Source: Aptenodytes patagonicus
Lineage: Eukaryota > Chordata > Aves > Sphenisciformes > Spheniscidae
Reading direction: 5' to 3'
Assembly: GCF_965638725.1 (NCBI RefSeq)
Contig: NC_134950.1
Span: 168,730,853 to 168,794,852, forward strand
DNA: 64,000 nucleotides
This document shows, piece by piece, positions 39,201 through 49,657 of the stretch. Position numbers and translations under genes: made by a program. Each line of letters begins with the position of its first letter. Positions within the stretch are counted from its first letter, which is position 1. The notes below the pieces were generated by a model that searched no databases, had not been told where the DNA came from, and worked only from the letters and a program-made list of their open reading frames with translations.

Positions 39201-42200
39201 CAGATAAAGACAGCACCAGGAGTGAAAAATGAAATCAGACTCAAAACATTTTAAAATAAAATACAAGCACACAAAAGACAGAGATGTGAGACATCTTCAA
39301 AAAACACCTTGAAAAGGACTCTGTGAAGGAGTGCGTGCCTACAAAAGACTAAGAACATTCATCAAGGGGAGCACAACGCTGCATAATTTAACAGCATGCT
39401 TGCTGGACGAATAGCACAAGTTGTTCTTCTACTTCATAGAGCCAGTTCTGATGTGAAAACTCCCCCTCTTCACAGAAAGCTACTTACACTTCACATTTCT
39501 TCTGTATACATACCCCACTGTCCTCCAGAGCTTTAACAGCTGTGCCCACATCGAAACACAAGGTGAGGCTTTTGCAACAACAGCTGAGGTTGTGTAGATG
39601 TTGATCAAGGATACAACGCTAGTGTCTTTCTAGCAAGAATTGGGCTGGGTTTAGTTAACAAAGGAAGGAACAAACAGAAGAAAGAATAAAAGAAAAAAGA
39701 AACAAAAAAACTTTTGTTCCTATATATACTAACAAGGACAAAACTGCCCTGACTTTTCAGACTCCTTTCACACTAAAATGAAGAGCCAAGGGATGTGATC
39801 ACACAGATCAAAAGAAGGCAGGAACCAGCTACAGCCACGTAAGGAGGCTGATGTTTTGATAAATCCATTGATTGATCTATCTTCACTATAGAATGTAGAC
39901 ACAATTAAATTCTCCTCTCCTGCAACCATAACACTTCAACGTATGCTCAAGAAGTCTCCTGTATAGCAGAGCCGCAATATAAGTAACATTAATACGGGAA
40001 CAAACACTATCCACACAGCTAAACTTAGAGCAGCAAAGTGGGATTCAGCTGGTAGGTAATGATGAGAGGAGAGAGATATAAGCCAGGAAAGCTGACTCCA
40101 GCTGAGGGAAACAGATGATCATAAACACGATCCTTAAAATAAAGGCAGAACAATCTGTAAGAGTATCTGGGTTAGACCAGACAGAACAGCCAGAAATACA
40201 AAGCCAGATGGAAAGTAAAAGAAAGCAATTAAGAATATGGGGGAACTGAAAATGTATTTCTGATCTGTGGACACAGACTAACTTGCAAATGTTTACTGGC
40301 ACTGAAACTGTTCACACTAGTGCAAAGAATTTCTAAGCCCTGTCACGTCACGAAAATATTTAACCTTCAAGCACAGTTCTGAGGAGCGCTCACAAATCTG
40401 ACTGGCAAATAAAATGTTTTCAATTCTGTTTTCAATTCCTCCTGGCCACCGCCCCTCTATATTTTAACTTAAAATACCTACGTCAAATTAAATTCCAGCT
40501 CATCCATCAGAAACAATAAGACTGAGCAACTGGAACTTAATTTTATTAGTGCTTCATAAGCCAAGAACAACAACAAAAAAAAAGAGGAAATACAAGCTCA
40601 TAGCACTCCAGCTGCATTTAAACCGCCATGCTAATAGGATTAAAAGCATTTCATTTCATAGAGGAAGTAGGCAAGATTTTGACTATGCAACTGAAACACA
40701 AATAAGATACCAATTTTACAATAAATAGGTAGAGGTTAGTACTTCTAAAAGCAGGTAAAAGGTCAGTATTTGTTACAAAAAGGTCCCTTGTCAAGCCTCT
40801 ATGTGTTGTTTATACAGATACATATATCCTCTTTCAGAATTTTAGTCAAATGCATTAAATTTTAAAGAATAAGGTAAAAGGACAAAGCAAAGAGGGGAGA
40901 ACAACCCAAGACAGACAGTCTGGGAATGAGAGTTTTGCCCTCAGCTCATATTCTTCTCATCTTTTCTTTCAAGGCTGAAGCAACTCATTCAGACTGTAAT
41001 AATGTATCTTCTATTAGAGTTTGCAACTAGCAATGAATTAGTTAAATTTTCTATGGCAAAAGAAGCTCAACAAACAACTACCTTAAAAGCAGGAGAATTT
41101 AACATGGAAAATGCTAAGTCCAGTTACAACCAATTGTCCATATAGAGAAGCTGATCTAAGGCTGGAAAAAAAAGACACTACCATGAGTCCTTACAGGCTC
41201 TGATGCATACCTGCTATAATCTAAAGACCATGTGTTGTTTACTATGAGAGAAAGGCAGTCTTTTTTTCTTGGGTTTCATACACATGAGATGTATATATTT
41301 CTCAGTGCAAAAGGAACCACTGCTGTTACATGTTTTTCTGTCGTTTGCAAAGTTAGGTTGAGGAAGCCTACTGTCACCTGTGCGTAGTAGTAACTTACCA
41401 ACCTCCACATGAACGCCTGCATGCCCACCGTTAGTCATCCCATTCATCAGCTCTGTATCCTCTAGTTTCAGCTGAACCGGGGGCCGGAACTTCAGCTCCT
41501 CCTCAACCTTCTCCCAGTTGGCCTTCATTTGAGAGCCACTCGCACAGTTAAAATGGCATTTCACTTTCTGAATAATGTTATCTGAAACATTATAAAAACA
41601 TGCTTCAATTAGCTCTGCAAAAGGTAAGTGCTTTAGGTAATTATTAATCAAACCATGGCATTCTTTTTTGATTGTTTTTCATTTCTTCCTTCATTTCTTT
41701 TCTTATTAGTTTTAGGTATAAAATTTCACCGCTGGTTAGGGAACAAAAATACCTCTCCTAGGTATTTTTTATCACTGGATACTTTAAATCTCAACATCCT
41801 GCCTGCCAGTGATCTGAAAACAAGCTTTCATATTCCGGAGTAGGTGTCAACACATATCTTAAACTACCCATGAACTACCATGAGAAGCAATTCCACATGT
41901 GTTTTAACAATGTCAAGGATTAGTTTTTTTCCAGCACAGAGATAAATTAATTCAACCTATATTTGAGTCATGAAGCAACTCCGGCAGAGGCAATTCCATA
42001 GTGATTCCACCAACGTCCAAGCCACACATCTACGTACAGATCACCCTGCTTCATCTCTCACACTTTAAATTTAATACCATTTGCAAGCAAATCCCTTTCC
42101 ACAAATGTGGCTGCTGGCTTGACAGGAGTTGCACTGAGACCAAGTGGAGAATTTGTCCAAGTACGAATTGCTCACACCTCCAGAGCTGAAGTACCTCACT

Positions 42201-45200
42201 GTGGATACTACTACTTCCTATTTAATTGTGCCAAGATACTGGCAAATTCAAGCTATTTCAAATGCTTAGGGAAATAAAATGCAGAAACATTTACTTTGCT
42301 AAGATATCCTATAAGTAAAATCCGTATCTGCAAGATACTGCTACACTAGAAGACTCACATAGGTTGACCACAGCTACTACTGGATATGATACATACGTAA
42401 TAGCTTAAGCATAAGTTTTGAGACCAGAGGAGGACTTTATGTTGTGCTATAATACACAGTACCATAAGCGCTCTTTCATGAAAAATCCTGTATTTTACCT
42501 TAAGTCAGCCTGCTAGAATTACCTGTAACTACCAGGCAAAAGGCTAAGATCTTATGCATCAAGTGCATCTTAGATCCACACACAGGAAGAAAAAAAAAAA
42601 AACAACACAAAACCACACAGCAATATTGGGCAGACTCAGTAACAAAACACAGTATAATAATAAAAATGAAAAAAAAACCCTGCATTTTTTTTCTGTATAA
42701 AGAGCCTTATGCAATTAAAAGAGGCTAGAAATTCCCAAATTCCTACTCAAGTTAAAAAAAGGAGTAATTTGGATCTCAGCATAAAATTACATCATGCCTG
42801 GAACGTGCCCTGCAGGGAATCCAACCAAAATACAAGATCATAGAATGGTTTGGGTTGGGACTTTTCAAGGTCATCTAGTCCAACCCCCCTGCCCTGGGCA
42901 GCGACACCTTCAACTAGAGCAGGTTGCTCAGAGCCCCGTCCAACCTGACCTGGAATGTTTCCAGGCATGGGGCAGCCACCACCTCTCTGGGCAACCTGGG
43001 CCAGTGCTTCACCACCCTCAGCGTAAACAATTTCTTCCTTATATCTAGTCTAAATCTACCCCACTTTAGTTTAAAGCCATTCCCCCTTGTCCTGTCACAA
43101 CAGACCCTGCCAAAAAGTCTGCCGCCATCTCTTTTATAAGCCCCCTGTAAGTACTGATAGGCTGCAATAAGGTCTCCCCAAAGCCTTCTCTTCTCTAGGC
43201 TGAACAACCCCAACTCTCCCAGCCTTTCTTCACAGGAGAGGTGTTCCATCCCCCTCATCATTTTTGTGACCCTCCTCTGGACCCGCTCCAACAGGTCCGT
43301 GTCTTTCTTATGCTGAGGGCTCCAGAGCTGGACGCAGCACTCCAGGTGGGGTCTCACCAGAGCAGAGCAGAGGGGCAGAATCCCCTCCCTCGCCCTGCTG
43401 GCCACGCTGCTTTGGATGCAGCCCAGGAGACGATTGGCCTTTTGGGCTGCAAGCGCACATTGCTGGCTCATGCCCAGCTTTTCATCCACCAGTACCCCCA
43501 AGTCCTTCTCGGCAGGGCTGCTCTCCATCCCTTCATCCCCCAGCCTGTATTGATACCGGGGCTTGCCCCAATCCAGGTGCAGGACCTTGCACTTGGCCTT
43601 GTTGAACCTCATGAGGTTCACAGGGGCCCACTTCTCCAGCTTGTCCAGGTCCCTCTGGATGGCATCCCGTCCCTCTGGCATGTCAACTGCCCCACTCAGC
43701 TTGGTGTCATCTGGAAGATGGCTGTATAATATGCTTTGCTTGTGGATTTCTCAATCTTTTAAGCACGAGCTTAACACTATTACTGAAATCCGGATAGAAG
43801 TGTGCTAACCCACTGCAATATCTTATCCTTTCCCAGAAGAGAGTTTCTCACTGCAAAGGAATTGTATTTTTCAAAGCTGTGAGGTTCAGTAGAGCAGCTG
43901 CTACTCGGCAAGAAAAGCATTTATATCAGGTTAAAAAAGAAACACTAGGCATGGTTATGAAGTATTATGTGAATCTAAGCCATGCCAGAAGTAAAGCTGC
44001 CCATAATAATCTATTCTGTCTCCCTTTCTTCCTGTACCCATCTGTCTCCACTTGTCAGATTTTTTTTAATTAAGTTAGAAAGTGTTTGAGATGTGGATTT
44101 CTTTTTCTTCTGTGCTTGTTTATTAATCACCACAACATTTTGTTCATCTATTACAGGGGCTCTCAGGAGCTGTAAAACCAATAATCTAATAGTTTAATGC
44201 AGTTACAAGATCTCCCCCTCCTCCTACACATGCATGCAAAGGCACACAGACAGATAAATTTTTATGATCAGGCTTTGGCCAGGAGACATTATTTAACATC
44301 ATAAAAGTAGCAGACAAAGAATTCTTACTATTAGAGAACAAAGTTACAAACCAAATTCAAGAAAAGCATATGGTCTGGAAGCTAAACCGATGCTTGTTGT
44401 ATCGTAGGAAGCAGCAAATTCCCACTGAAGCTCTTCCAGGAAGCAAAACGCCATGATGGTTGAGTAACTGCTGGAACAGATTGCCATGCAGGCAATATCC
44501 CCAGAAGAAAGGAAACTGAAATAGGAAAAAAAAAAAGTAACATCAACATAAAAAGGTAGAAGAGTCATGCTGAACATGAGAAGTAGACTGTGCTTTCTGT
44601 CAAAACAAAATGCACAGACTGCGCTGAGAGAGCAGACTGCAAAATATATTGTTCGCACTGCTGCAATAGTCTTGCAGCCCCTGTAGGTCTAACACTTGTT
44701 CTTAACTCATTCAGTATGCCTTAGCACGCTAAAGATCACAATACAGATTTTATTAAATTGCTACATCAGTAAAAATTGAGAATGGTATTTTCTCAGGCTG
44801 GCTTTAGTTCACGTTAATAAGAAAAGAGACGGCCAGAAAACATCACAGGCAAGAAGATTTTGAAAGAAAACACAGTGGATTTCCACAAACAAAAGTAAAA
44901 ACAAGCAAGCTTGTTCACAGAAAGCAAGCAGATGTATTCCTTGCTCCCCTTGAATATGACAACTTCATATTAACAGCAAGAGATATTTGTTAACTTGCAC
45001 AAACCAAGATATTCAAACACTGTTACTACTAAGTCATCTGTAACAAATAAAGATGAGTTTGTATCAGAAACAGCACAATAAAAATTCTACTCCAAAAGGG
45101 GTCCCTCTAACACTGAAGACATATTTATGCAGAAGTTTCCACTTACAGATAGCCCAAAAACCTTCTAGGAAACTTAACAGGGGGATACATCTGACCAAAA

Positions 45201-46902
45201 TGTAGGCATGTACTTCAGGATGAAATAAGTCACTCTCGTCTAGGCTTCATTAAATAAGATGGGAGTCAGGGCACCTAGTTCAGATGTCAGCTCTCGTAAC
45301 GTAGATAGCTAAACTTCCACAATCCCCACCATAATTACGGATTTGTAATTATCTCTGAAAAAAGGCTGAGGAAATCCTCCCTTATAGCTTAGCCATTTGC
45401 TAGTAATATTTCAGTATAAAACAAAGGTTTGAAGGTGAACAATTACTCTCTGTATTTTCTCTCTTCTCTACTATTTATATATTTCATCCCTCTCATACAG
45501 AAATACTTATGGTTTCTATTTTATCACATTTTTATTTATTCATTGTACTATGTGCTTGGCATTTATGGCTTTGATTAGCTCCGTTACAGCCTAGTTACAC
45601 TGGGTACGTTCCCTAAATTCCTTTTGTCCCCAGCTCACGGCTGAGGATCAACACCATGCCTGCGTAAAACTACCTTTTCCCAGCTGTCAATAATTTATAG
45701 CCTTTTTGCCACCTATCTGTTTGCACTCTTCTCATTTCAGAGCCAGATGCATAGCTACTTCTGTAGAGGCTACAGAAGATTAAAAGCAGTAGAACATGTT
45801 AGCATTAAAGGGCACAAGTTCGCTTTGAGGGGAAAGGAATTAAAATGCTAATCTCTGCTTTTCCAATTGATTCAGTGTAAGTTCATTTATCTTCTTTCTC
45901 TAATCACTACCCCAAAAAGGGATATTTAGTTTTAGCTCAGGGTCACTTTAAAGTTTTCTCACATTTGCCAACCAGAAATGTGAGCACAAGCTAAAACTCA
46001 TTTTTAGAACTAAACTAAAATCAATAGTAAATGAAAATTTTCATCTCCGAATGAAATCTTAATTTCTCAAAATAAAGGCTAGCAGATCCTTCTCCCAATA
46101 AATAAAAGCAAATATTTATAATTTCTCCATACTGACTACTGTCAGTATGCTTCAGGCCTCCTCAAGACACACCCATCAGCCAGAGCCTCTAGAGACTTGA
46201 ACCCTGATGGTATTCAGAAAATGGAGTGGGCAGCACGTAGAAGGGAGTCGGGGCAGGTCTGTGCAAGCCAGAATCAGAGCTGTAGGAGCCTGAGAGAAGG
46301 CATCAGCAAGACTTGACAGTCACTGAAGAAAAGGGTTTGGGGTTTAGACTAAACTAAGTTATTCCTAGACACTAGGATGCCATCGTAGAAGGTATTTGTA
46401 GAAGTCCAAGATACTCCCATTGCTAATAGTAACAAGTACTGCCCATTGAGCAGAAAGCATTTGCTACAAAAAATTACAACTAAAATAAGCAATTCTTAAC
46501 CTATGCTCACTAAACTGAGTAGGAGCTGTGTGGCTGTGGTGCTGAGAAATAAGGTTTCAAAATACTGCTTGGAGGTTACAATCTAGACATGCATGGTGGG
46601 ATTTCAGATTGGAGTCAGGCACTATAGAATATACCTAATCCTTAAAGTTCAACTAATCCCCAGGACAACCATTTCAAAAATTAAAGTAAAAAAACCAAAC
46701 AAACAAAAGCAGGGACTTACTGTATGCTAAGGTCACGTCCTTTTGCCGTGCCTCGACTTGGATACTGTGCCAGAATTGAGGATAACGCCTTTAATCTCTT
46801 TCTGCATTCCAGAAAGTCCTGGTTGAAATGAAAATCTGTGGAGGCTGAGAGGGGAAGTCCATCCCTCACCCGCACCACACAGGCAAATAAGATCATGGAC
46901 AT
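33071..46902 (-). CDS. SEC22C: SEC22C, vesicle-trafficking longin protein (complete spliced CDS)
   Basis: The CDS joins six coding exons, 46902-46721, 44515-44352, 41581-41399, 35816-35698, 35098-35033 and 33271-33071. They total 915 bp and encode 304 residues; the human protein is about 303. Every junction is GT-AG and keeps frame. The N-terminal part, about residues 1-120 ([20 protein letters not shown] onward), is the longin domain. Membrane segments are predicted near 187-207, 224-246, 254-268 and 276-292, and the C-terminus is QPDCGV. SEC22C has no SNARE coiled coil, unlike SEC22B, and I see none here either. In vertebrates it is an ER membrane protein implicated in ER-Golgi transport. 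Identity with the human sequence as I recall it is high, especially [12 protein letters not shown] and [11 protein letters not shown]22A is a less good match. No inactivating change is seen, so the gene looks functional. Confidence 0.97.
33272..35032 (-). other. SEC22C: SEC22C intron 6
   Basis: This 1.76 kb intron begins with donor CAG|GTATGT (GT at 35032-35031) and ends with 'tgtag' at 33272. Composition is AT-rich. I see no transposon or second gene in it. Confidence 0.85.
35033..35098 (-). CDS. SEC22C: SEC22C coding exon 6
   Basis: This 66-bp exon encodes 22 codons (residues 217-238) in phase 0 at both ends. The acceptor is 'aatccaaacag' and the donor CAG|GTATGT. It reads EDREGIGNV through FLACVFQ, matching the human segment of the same length and forming most of membrane segment 2. 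As it is a multiple of three, skipping it would keep frame but remove most of a membrane helix. Confidence 0.95.
35099..35697 (-). other. SEC22C: SEC22C intron 5
   Basis: A 599-bp AT-rich intron, with donor CAG|GTAACC at 35698/35697. It contains T- and A-runs (35331-35348, 35428-35434) and no recognisable mobile element. Confidence 0.85.
35698..35816 (-). CDS. SEC22C: SEC22C coding exon 5
   Basis: A 119-bp exon entered in phase 1 and left in phase 0, encoding residues 177-216 ([12 protein letters not shown] to VHLAEYSFQ), including membrane segment 1. The acceptor was chosen at 'ctttaag' because it restores the YRM-VT-LG alignment to human SEC22C. The more canonical 'ttacag' 13 nt further in would put an early TGA in frame. 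The donor is CAG|GTAACC. Confidence 0.93.
35831..35853 (-). repeat. (GTTT)n microsatellite at the exon 5 acceptor
   Basis: On the plus strand this is five to six CAAA units. In the SEC22C transcript it reads as GTTT repeats directly upstream of 'ttttttctttaag', so it supplies most of the polypyrimidine tract of exon 5. Confidence 0.9.
35984..36562 (+). mobile_element. Solo LTR of an avian endogenous retrovirus, with target-site duplication
   Basis: The LTR proper is 35989-36557. It begins TGTCCTGGTTTTGG and ends CATGACA, and is flanked by the perfect 5-bp duplication AATAG (35984-35988 and 36558-36562). A CRE-like GACGTCA lies at 36246-36252 and an ATTAAA polyadenylation signal at 36419-36424. 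Where the related LTR at 56129 has a TATA box, this copy reads 'cagtacagaaactg', so its promoter is probably weakened. No internal gag/pol/env sequence is present, so it is a recombination-derived solo LTR. The 5-bp duplication fits an ERVL-type or similar family better than the 6 bp of avian leukosis-type viruses. It is antisense to SEC22C within intron 4. Confidence 0.93.
41399..41581 (-). CDS. SEC22C: SEC22C coding exon 4
   Basis: A 183-bp exon with acceptor 'aatgtttcag' and donor G|GTAAGT, entered after one base and left after one base. It encodes residues 116-176 ([11 protein letters not shown] to GVHVEV), covering the end of the longin domain and the linker where other SEC22 proteins carry the SNARE helix. 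The linker is the most diverged part relative to human. Confidence 0.96.
42837..43712 (-). mobile_element. CR1 LINE, young copy in SEC22C intron 3
   Basis: A 5'-truncated CR1 with its 3' tail at the left end ('atcatagaatgg'). The right end is at 'cttggtgtcatctgg', exactly inside the codons for the catalytic FADD motif. It is the same young subfamily as the copies at 48616 and 59485. It has the same orientation as SEC22C, so its sequence is transcribed in the sense direction in the pre-mRNA. Confidence 0.93.
42914..43711 (-). pseudogene. CR1 ORF2 C-terminal fragment, still open
   Basis: The frame runs open from the truncated catalytic motif ([20 protein letters not shown]) to the natural CR1 stop, about 265 codons. 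It covers the conserved C-terminal blocks [24 protein letters not shown] and [10 protein letters not shown]. The catalytic core and all upstream domains are missing. It is a dead fragment of a recent insertion, not a gene. Confidence 0.88.
44352..44515 (-). CDS. SEC22C: SEC22C coding exon 3
   Basis: A 164-bp exon with acceptor 'ttcctatttcag' and donor G|GTTTGT. Its first base completes the His codon split from exon 2. It encodes residues 61-115 and the first base of codon 116 ([15 protein letters not shown] to SRPYAFLEF). This is the core of the longin fold and nearly matches the human segment, including [10 protein letters not shown] and [20 protein letters not shown]. Confidence 0.97.
44516..46720 (-). 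other. SEC22C: SEC22C intron 2
   Basis: A 2.2 kb intron with donor ACA|GTAAGT (46721/46720). It is AT-rich throughout, and I see no repeat family or coding segment in it. Confidence 0.85.
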
Positions 46903-46930
46903 TCTCCACTGGAGTACTCATGAGGACAAC
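46721..46930 (-). CDS. SEC22C: SEC22C exon 2, containing the start codon
   Basis: The acceptor is 'tttcattttcag', so the exon begins at 46930. It has 28 nt of 5' UTR, then ATG at 46902-46900, then 182 coding bases. It encodes residues 1-60 and two bases of His61 ([20 protein letters not shown] to [10 protein letters not shown]). The start was chosen because it matches the family N-terminus; A at -3 gives it a fair context. An earlier ATG at 46921-46919 lies in another frame. Confidence 0.96.
46733..46921 (-). other. Out-of-frame upstream ORF overlapping the SEC22C start
   Basis: An ATG 19 nt upstream of the SEC22C start opens a 62-codon frame (starting [16 protein letters not shown]). It runs through almost the whole coding part of exon 2 and stops within it. 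Its start context (C at -3, A at +4) is weak, so most ribosomes should scan past it. Whether it is translated is unknown. Confidence 0.5.
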
Positions 46931-48615
46931 CTGAAAATGAAATATTCAATTAGGTTAATGGCACGTTAATGGAAGTGATATTAGTTACTTACAAACCAAT
47001 ATGCTAGCCAGAAATAGGTCAAGGTGAGAGTTTATTCGCCACTGCTACTGAACGGTACCTCTCGTAACACCACTGCCATTGAAAGGCAACCAAACTGTTC
47101 TCAAAGGTCACAGCTGTGTCCGTTTTTTGCCTCGTTCAGACAAGAAGGTGAGGCAGGGGATTTGACAGGGGAATTATCTACCTGAAAAACATCACCATTT
47201 TCCCTCCTTCTGCTTTACCTCATGCATCAGAAATGCTGAGTAAAGTTCTTAAAGGTATTTACGGAAACTGGCTAACTCCCACTGACACGCTGCATCTTCA
47301 CTAGTGTTGCAAATAGCTGCATTAGCGTTGCAGTTGTCCGATTTTCTAGTATAACACACAAATACAAAAATAAATTTTAGGCTACAGCCTGTCAGGCTCT
47401 TTTTACAGAATCAACTAGGACTAAATATAGAATAAAAGTTGCCCTCTCTTGACTTCTTACTCTTTTAACAGGTCACAATCTCCCATGAAAAGTTATTATT
47501 GGGATTTACCTGGTACGTTCAGAACACACACGAGATCTGTCCTTCAGACATACCATGAGTATTCAGTGCAAGACATTAGAAGACTGACGCAGCAGCTCAC
47601 ATAATCTCTGAAAGATAACCATCATGAACATTTTAGAAAACTAACTAATGACCTGTACGTATATATATATATTTATAATGTAAAATCTCCCATGCAATAG
47701 GTAAACATAACCTAGAAAGTATTCTGCCTAAAGGAAAAAACCTCATTTTTTTTATCTGATATACCAATTCCTAAATGCATTCAAAGACACTATGAAATGA
47801 TATGCAAAATATTTCTGATGCCCCAATCACTGTCTTTAAGTTATCCTAGCTTCCTGTAAAAAAGCAGCTCTAAATCAGCAGACTTTAAGTGATTATCACA
47901 AACAAGTCAAGGAAAAAAAAAAGAGAAAAAAAAAGGCATTTACTCTGCTTCGGGCAAACTACATAAATGAAGCGTTAGGAAAAAAAATAAAGAAAAAAAT
48001 CACATTGTGAAGTCAAACTTTTGATAAAGGGAATGACTGCTTTAAGCAGCCCTGTATCAAACAATTAATTACAATGCTCAAAGTTTCCTTGAAATATGTC
48101 TCATCATCAGGTGTTTTTCTTGTCTAGGAAGGTAAGAGAGCAAAGCCTCTTCTAGTTCAAGCACTCAAACTCTCTTGCCTGTAGAGCTGCTCTAGTGTCT
48201 AATGAGGGTTGAGTTCTTACCACAAGTGGCACTAAGAGAGTCTCATTTCTGCTCCACAGGAATCACTTCCACATAACTTGTAGGAACTATCCCTTTGTCA
48301 AAGGTGGCTGCAATTTGTCAGCATGTTAAAGCAACTAACAATTGTCAGAGGAATTGACGGAAAGCATAATTGCACATAACTTCTTTCCTTAGAAAAGGAA
48401 ATTAAAACTACAGAAGATTACACATCACTTGAAAAGTGTTATTTTGAACTTTTAAAACGGAGATTAAAGAAGAATTAGATGTTAATTTTTTTTCCACTAT
48501 CCCTCTCACAGTTCTTCTCCTGTAGTCATTTGAGTTGTAAACTCAAACTAAGCTCAATGAACTTAATTTCAGCATGCATGAAAAAGCATTTCAACAATAG
48601 TCAAGATTATAATTT

Positions 48616-49657
48616 GGGTGAGGAACTGGTTAGATGATCGCATCCAGAGGGTAGTGGTCAACGGCTCAATTTCCAGATGGAGATTGGTGATGAGTGGCGT
48701 CCCGCAGGGGTCCATATTGGGACCGGTACTGTTTAATATCTTCATCAATGCCGTAGACAGTGGGATCGAGTGCACCCTCAGCAAGTTTGCAGATGACACC
48801 AAGCTGAGTGGTGCGGTCAACACACCAGAAGGACGGGATGCCATCCAGAGGGACCTGGACAAGCTGGAGAAGTGGGCCCCTGTGAACCTCATGAGGTTCA
48901 ACAAGGCCAAGTGCAAGGTCCTGGCACCTGGGTCGGGGCAACCCCCGGGATCAATACAGGCTGGGGGATGAAGGGATTGAGAGCAGCCCTGCCCAGAAGG
49001 ACTTGGGGGTACCTGTGGGTGAAAAGCTGGACATGAGCCAGCAATGGGCGCTCGCAGCCCAGAAGGCCAATCGTCTCCTGGGCTGCATCCAAAGCAGCGT
49101 GGCCAGCAGGTCAAGGGAGGGGATTCTGCCCCTCTGCTCTGCTCTGGTGAGACCCCACCTGCAGTACTGTGTCCAGCTCTGGAGCCCTCAGCATAAGAAA
49201 GACATGGACCTGTTGGAGCGGGTCCATGGGGATGGAACACCTCTCCTGTGAAGAAAGGCTGAGAGAGTTGGGGTTGTTCAGCCTAGAGAAGAGAAGGCTT
49301 TGGGGAGACCTTATTGCAGCCTATCAGTACTTACAGGGGGCTTATGAAAAAGATGGGGGCAAACTTTTTGGCAGGGCCTGTTGCGACAGGACAAGGGGGA
49401 ATGGCTTTAAACTAAAGGGGGGTAGATTTAGACTAGATATAAGGAAGAAATTGTTTACGCTGAGGGTGGTGAAGCACTGGCAGAGGTTGCCCAGAGAGGT
49501 GGTGGATGCCCCATGCCTGGAAACATTCCAGGTCAGGTTGGACGGGGCTCTGAGCAACCTGATCTAGTTGAAGATGTCCCTGCCCACGGCAGGGGGGTTG
49601 GACTAGATGACCTTTAGAGGTCCCTTCCAACCCAAACTATTCTAGGATTCTATGATT
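48616..49657 (+). mobile_element. CR1 LINE, young but damaged copy in SEC22C intron 1
   Basis: A 5'-truncated CR1 with a complete 3' end (tail 'ctaggattctatgatt'). It is almost identical over its last 400 bp to the copy at 59485-59945. It is antisense to SEC22C. Internal damage: extra bases near 48920-48950, and a deletion at about 49225-49236 that joins 'gcgggtccat' directly to 'ggggatggaac'. Confidence 0.93.
48618..49567 (+). pseudogene. CR1 ORF2 fragment, frame broken
   Basis: This encodes the RT palm end and C-terminal region. [18 protein letters not shown] and [11 protein letters not shown] are intact in the first frame (to about 48971). The reading then needs a shift near 48920-48950, and another near 49225 where about 30 bp of the family sequence is missing. 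The natural stop is at 49567. It is not functional. Confidence 0.88.

Larger units (their letters stand above)
35817..41398 (-). other. SEC22C: SEC22C intron 4
   Basis: This 5.58 kb intron has a strong donor, G|GTAAGT at 41399/41398. Near its 3' end it holds a (GTTT)n microsatellite next to the acceptor and a solo LTR (35989-36557) on the opposite strand. A (CT)n run lies at 38275-38290. The rest is AT-rich with short random frames only. Confidence 0.85.
41582..44351 (-). other. SEC22C: SEC22C intron 3
   Basis: A 2.77 kb intron with donor G|GTTTGT (44352/44351). It contains one CR1 (42837-43712) in the sense orientation. A-runs lie at 42589-42602. No other feature is seen. Confidence 0.85.
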
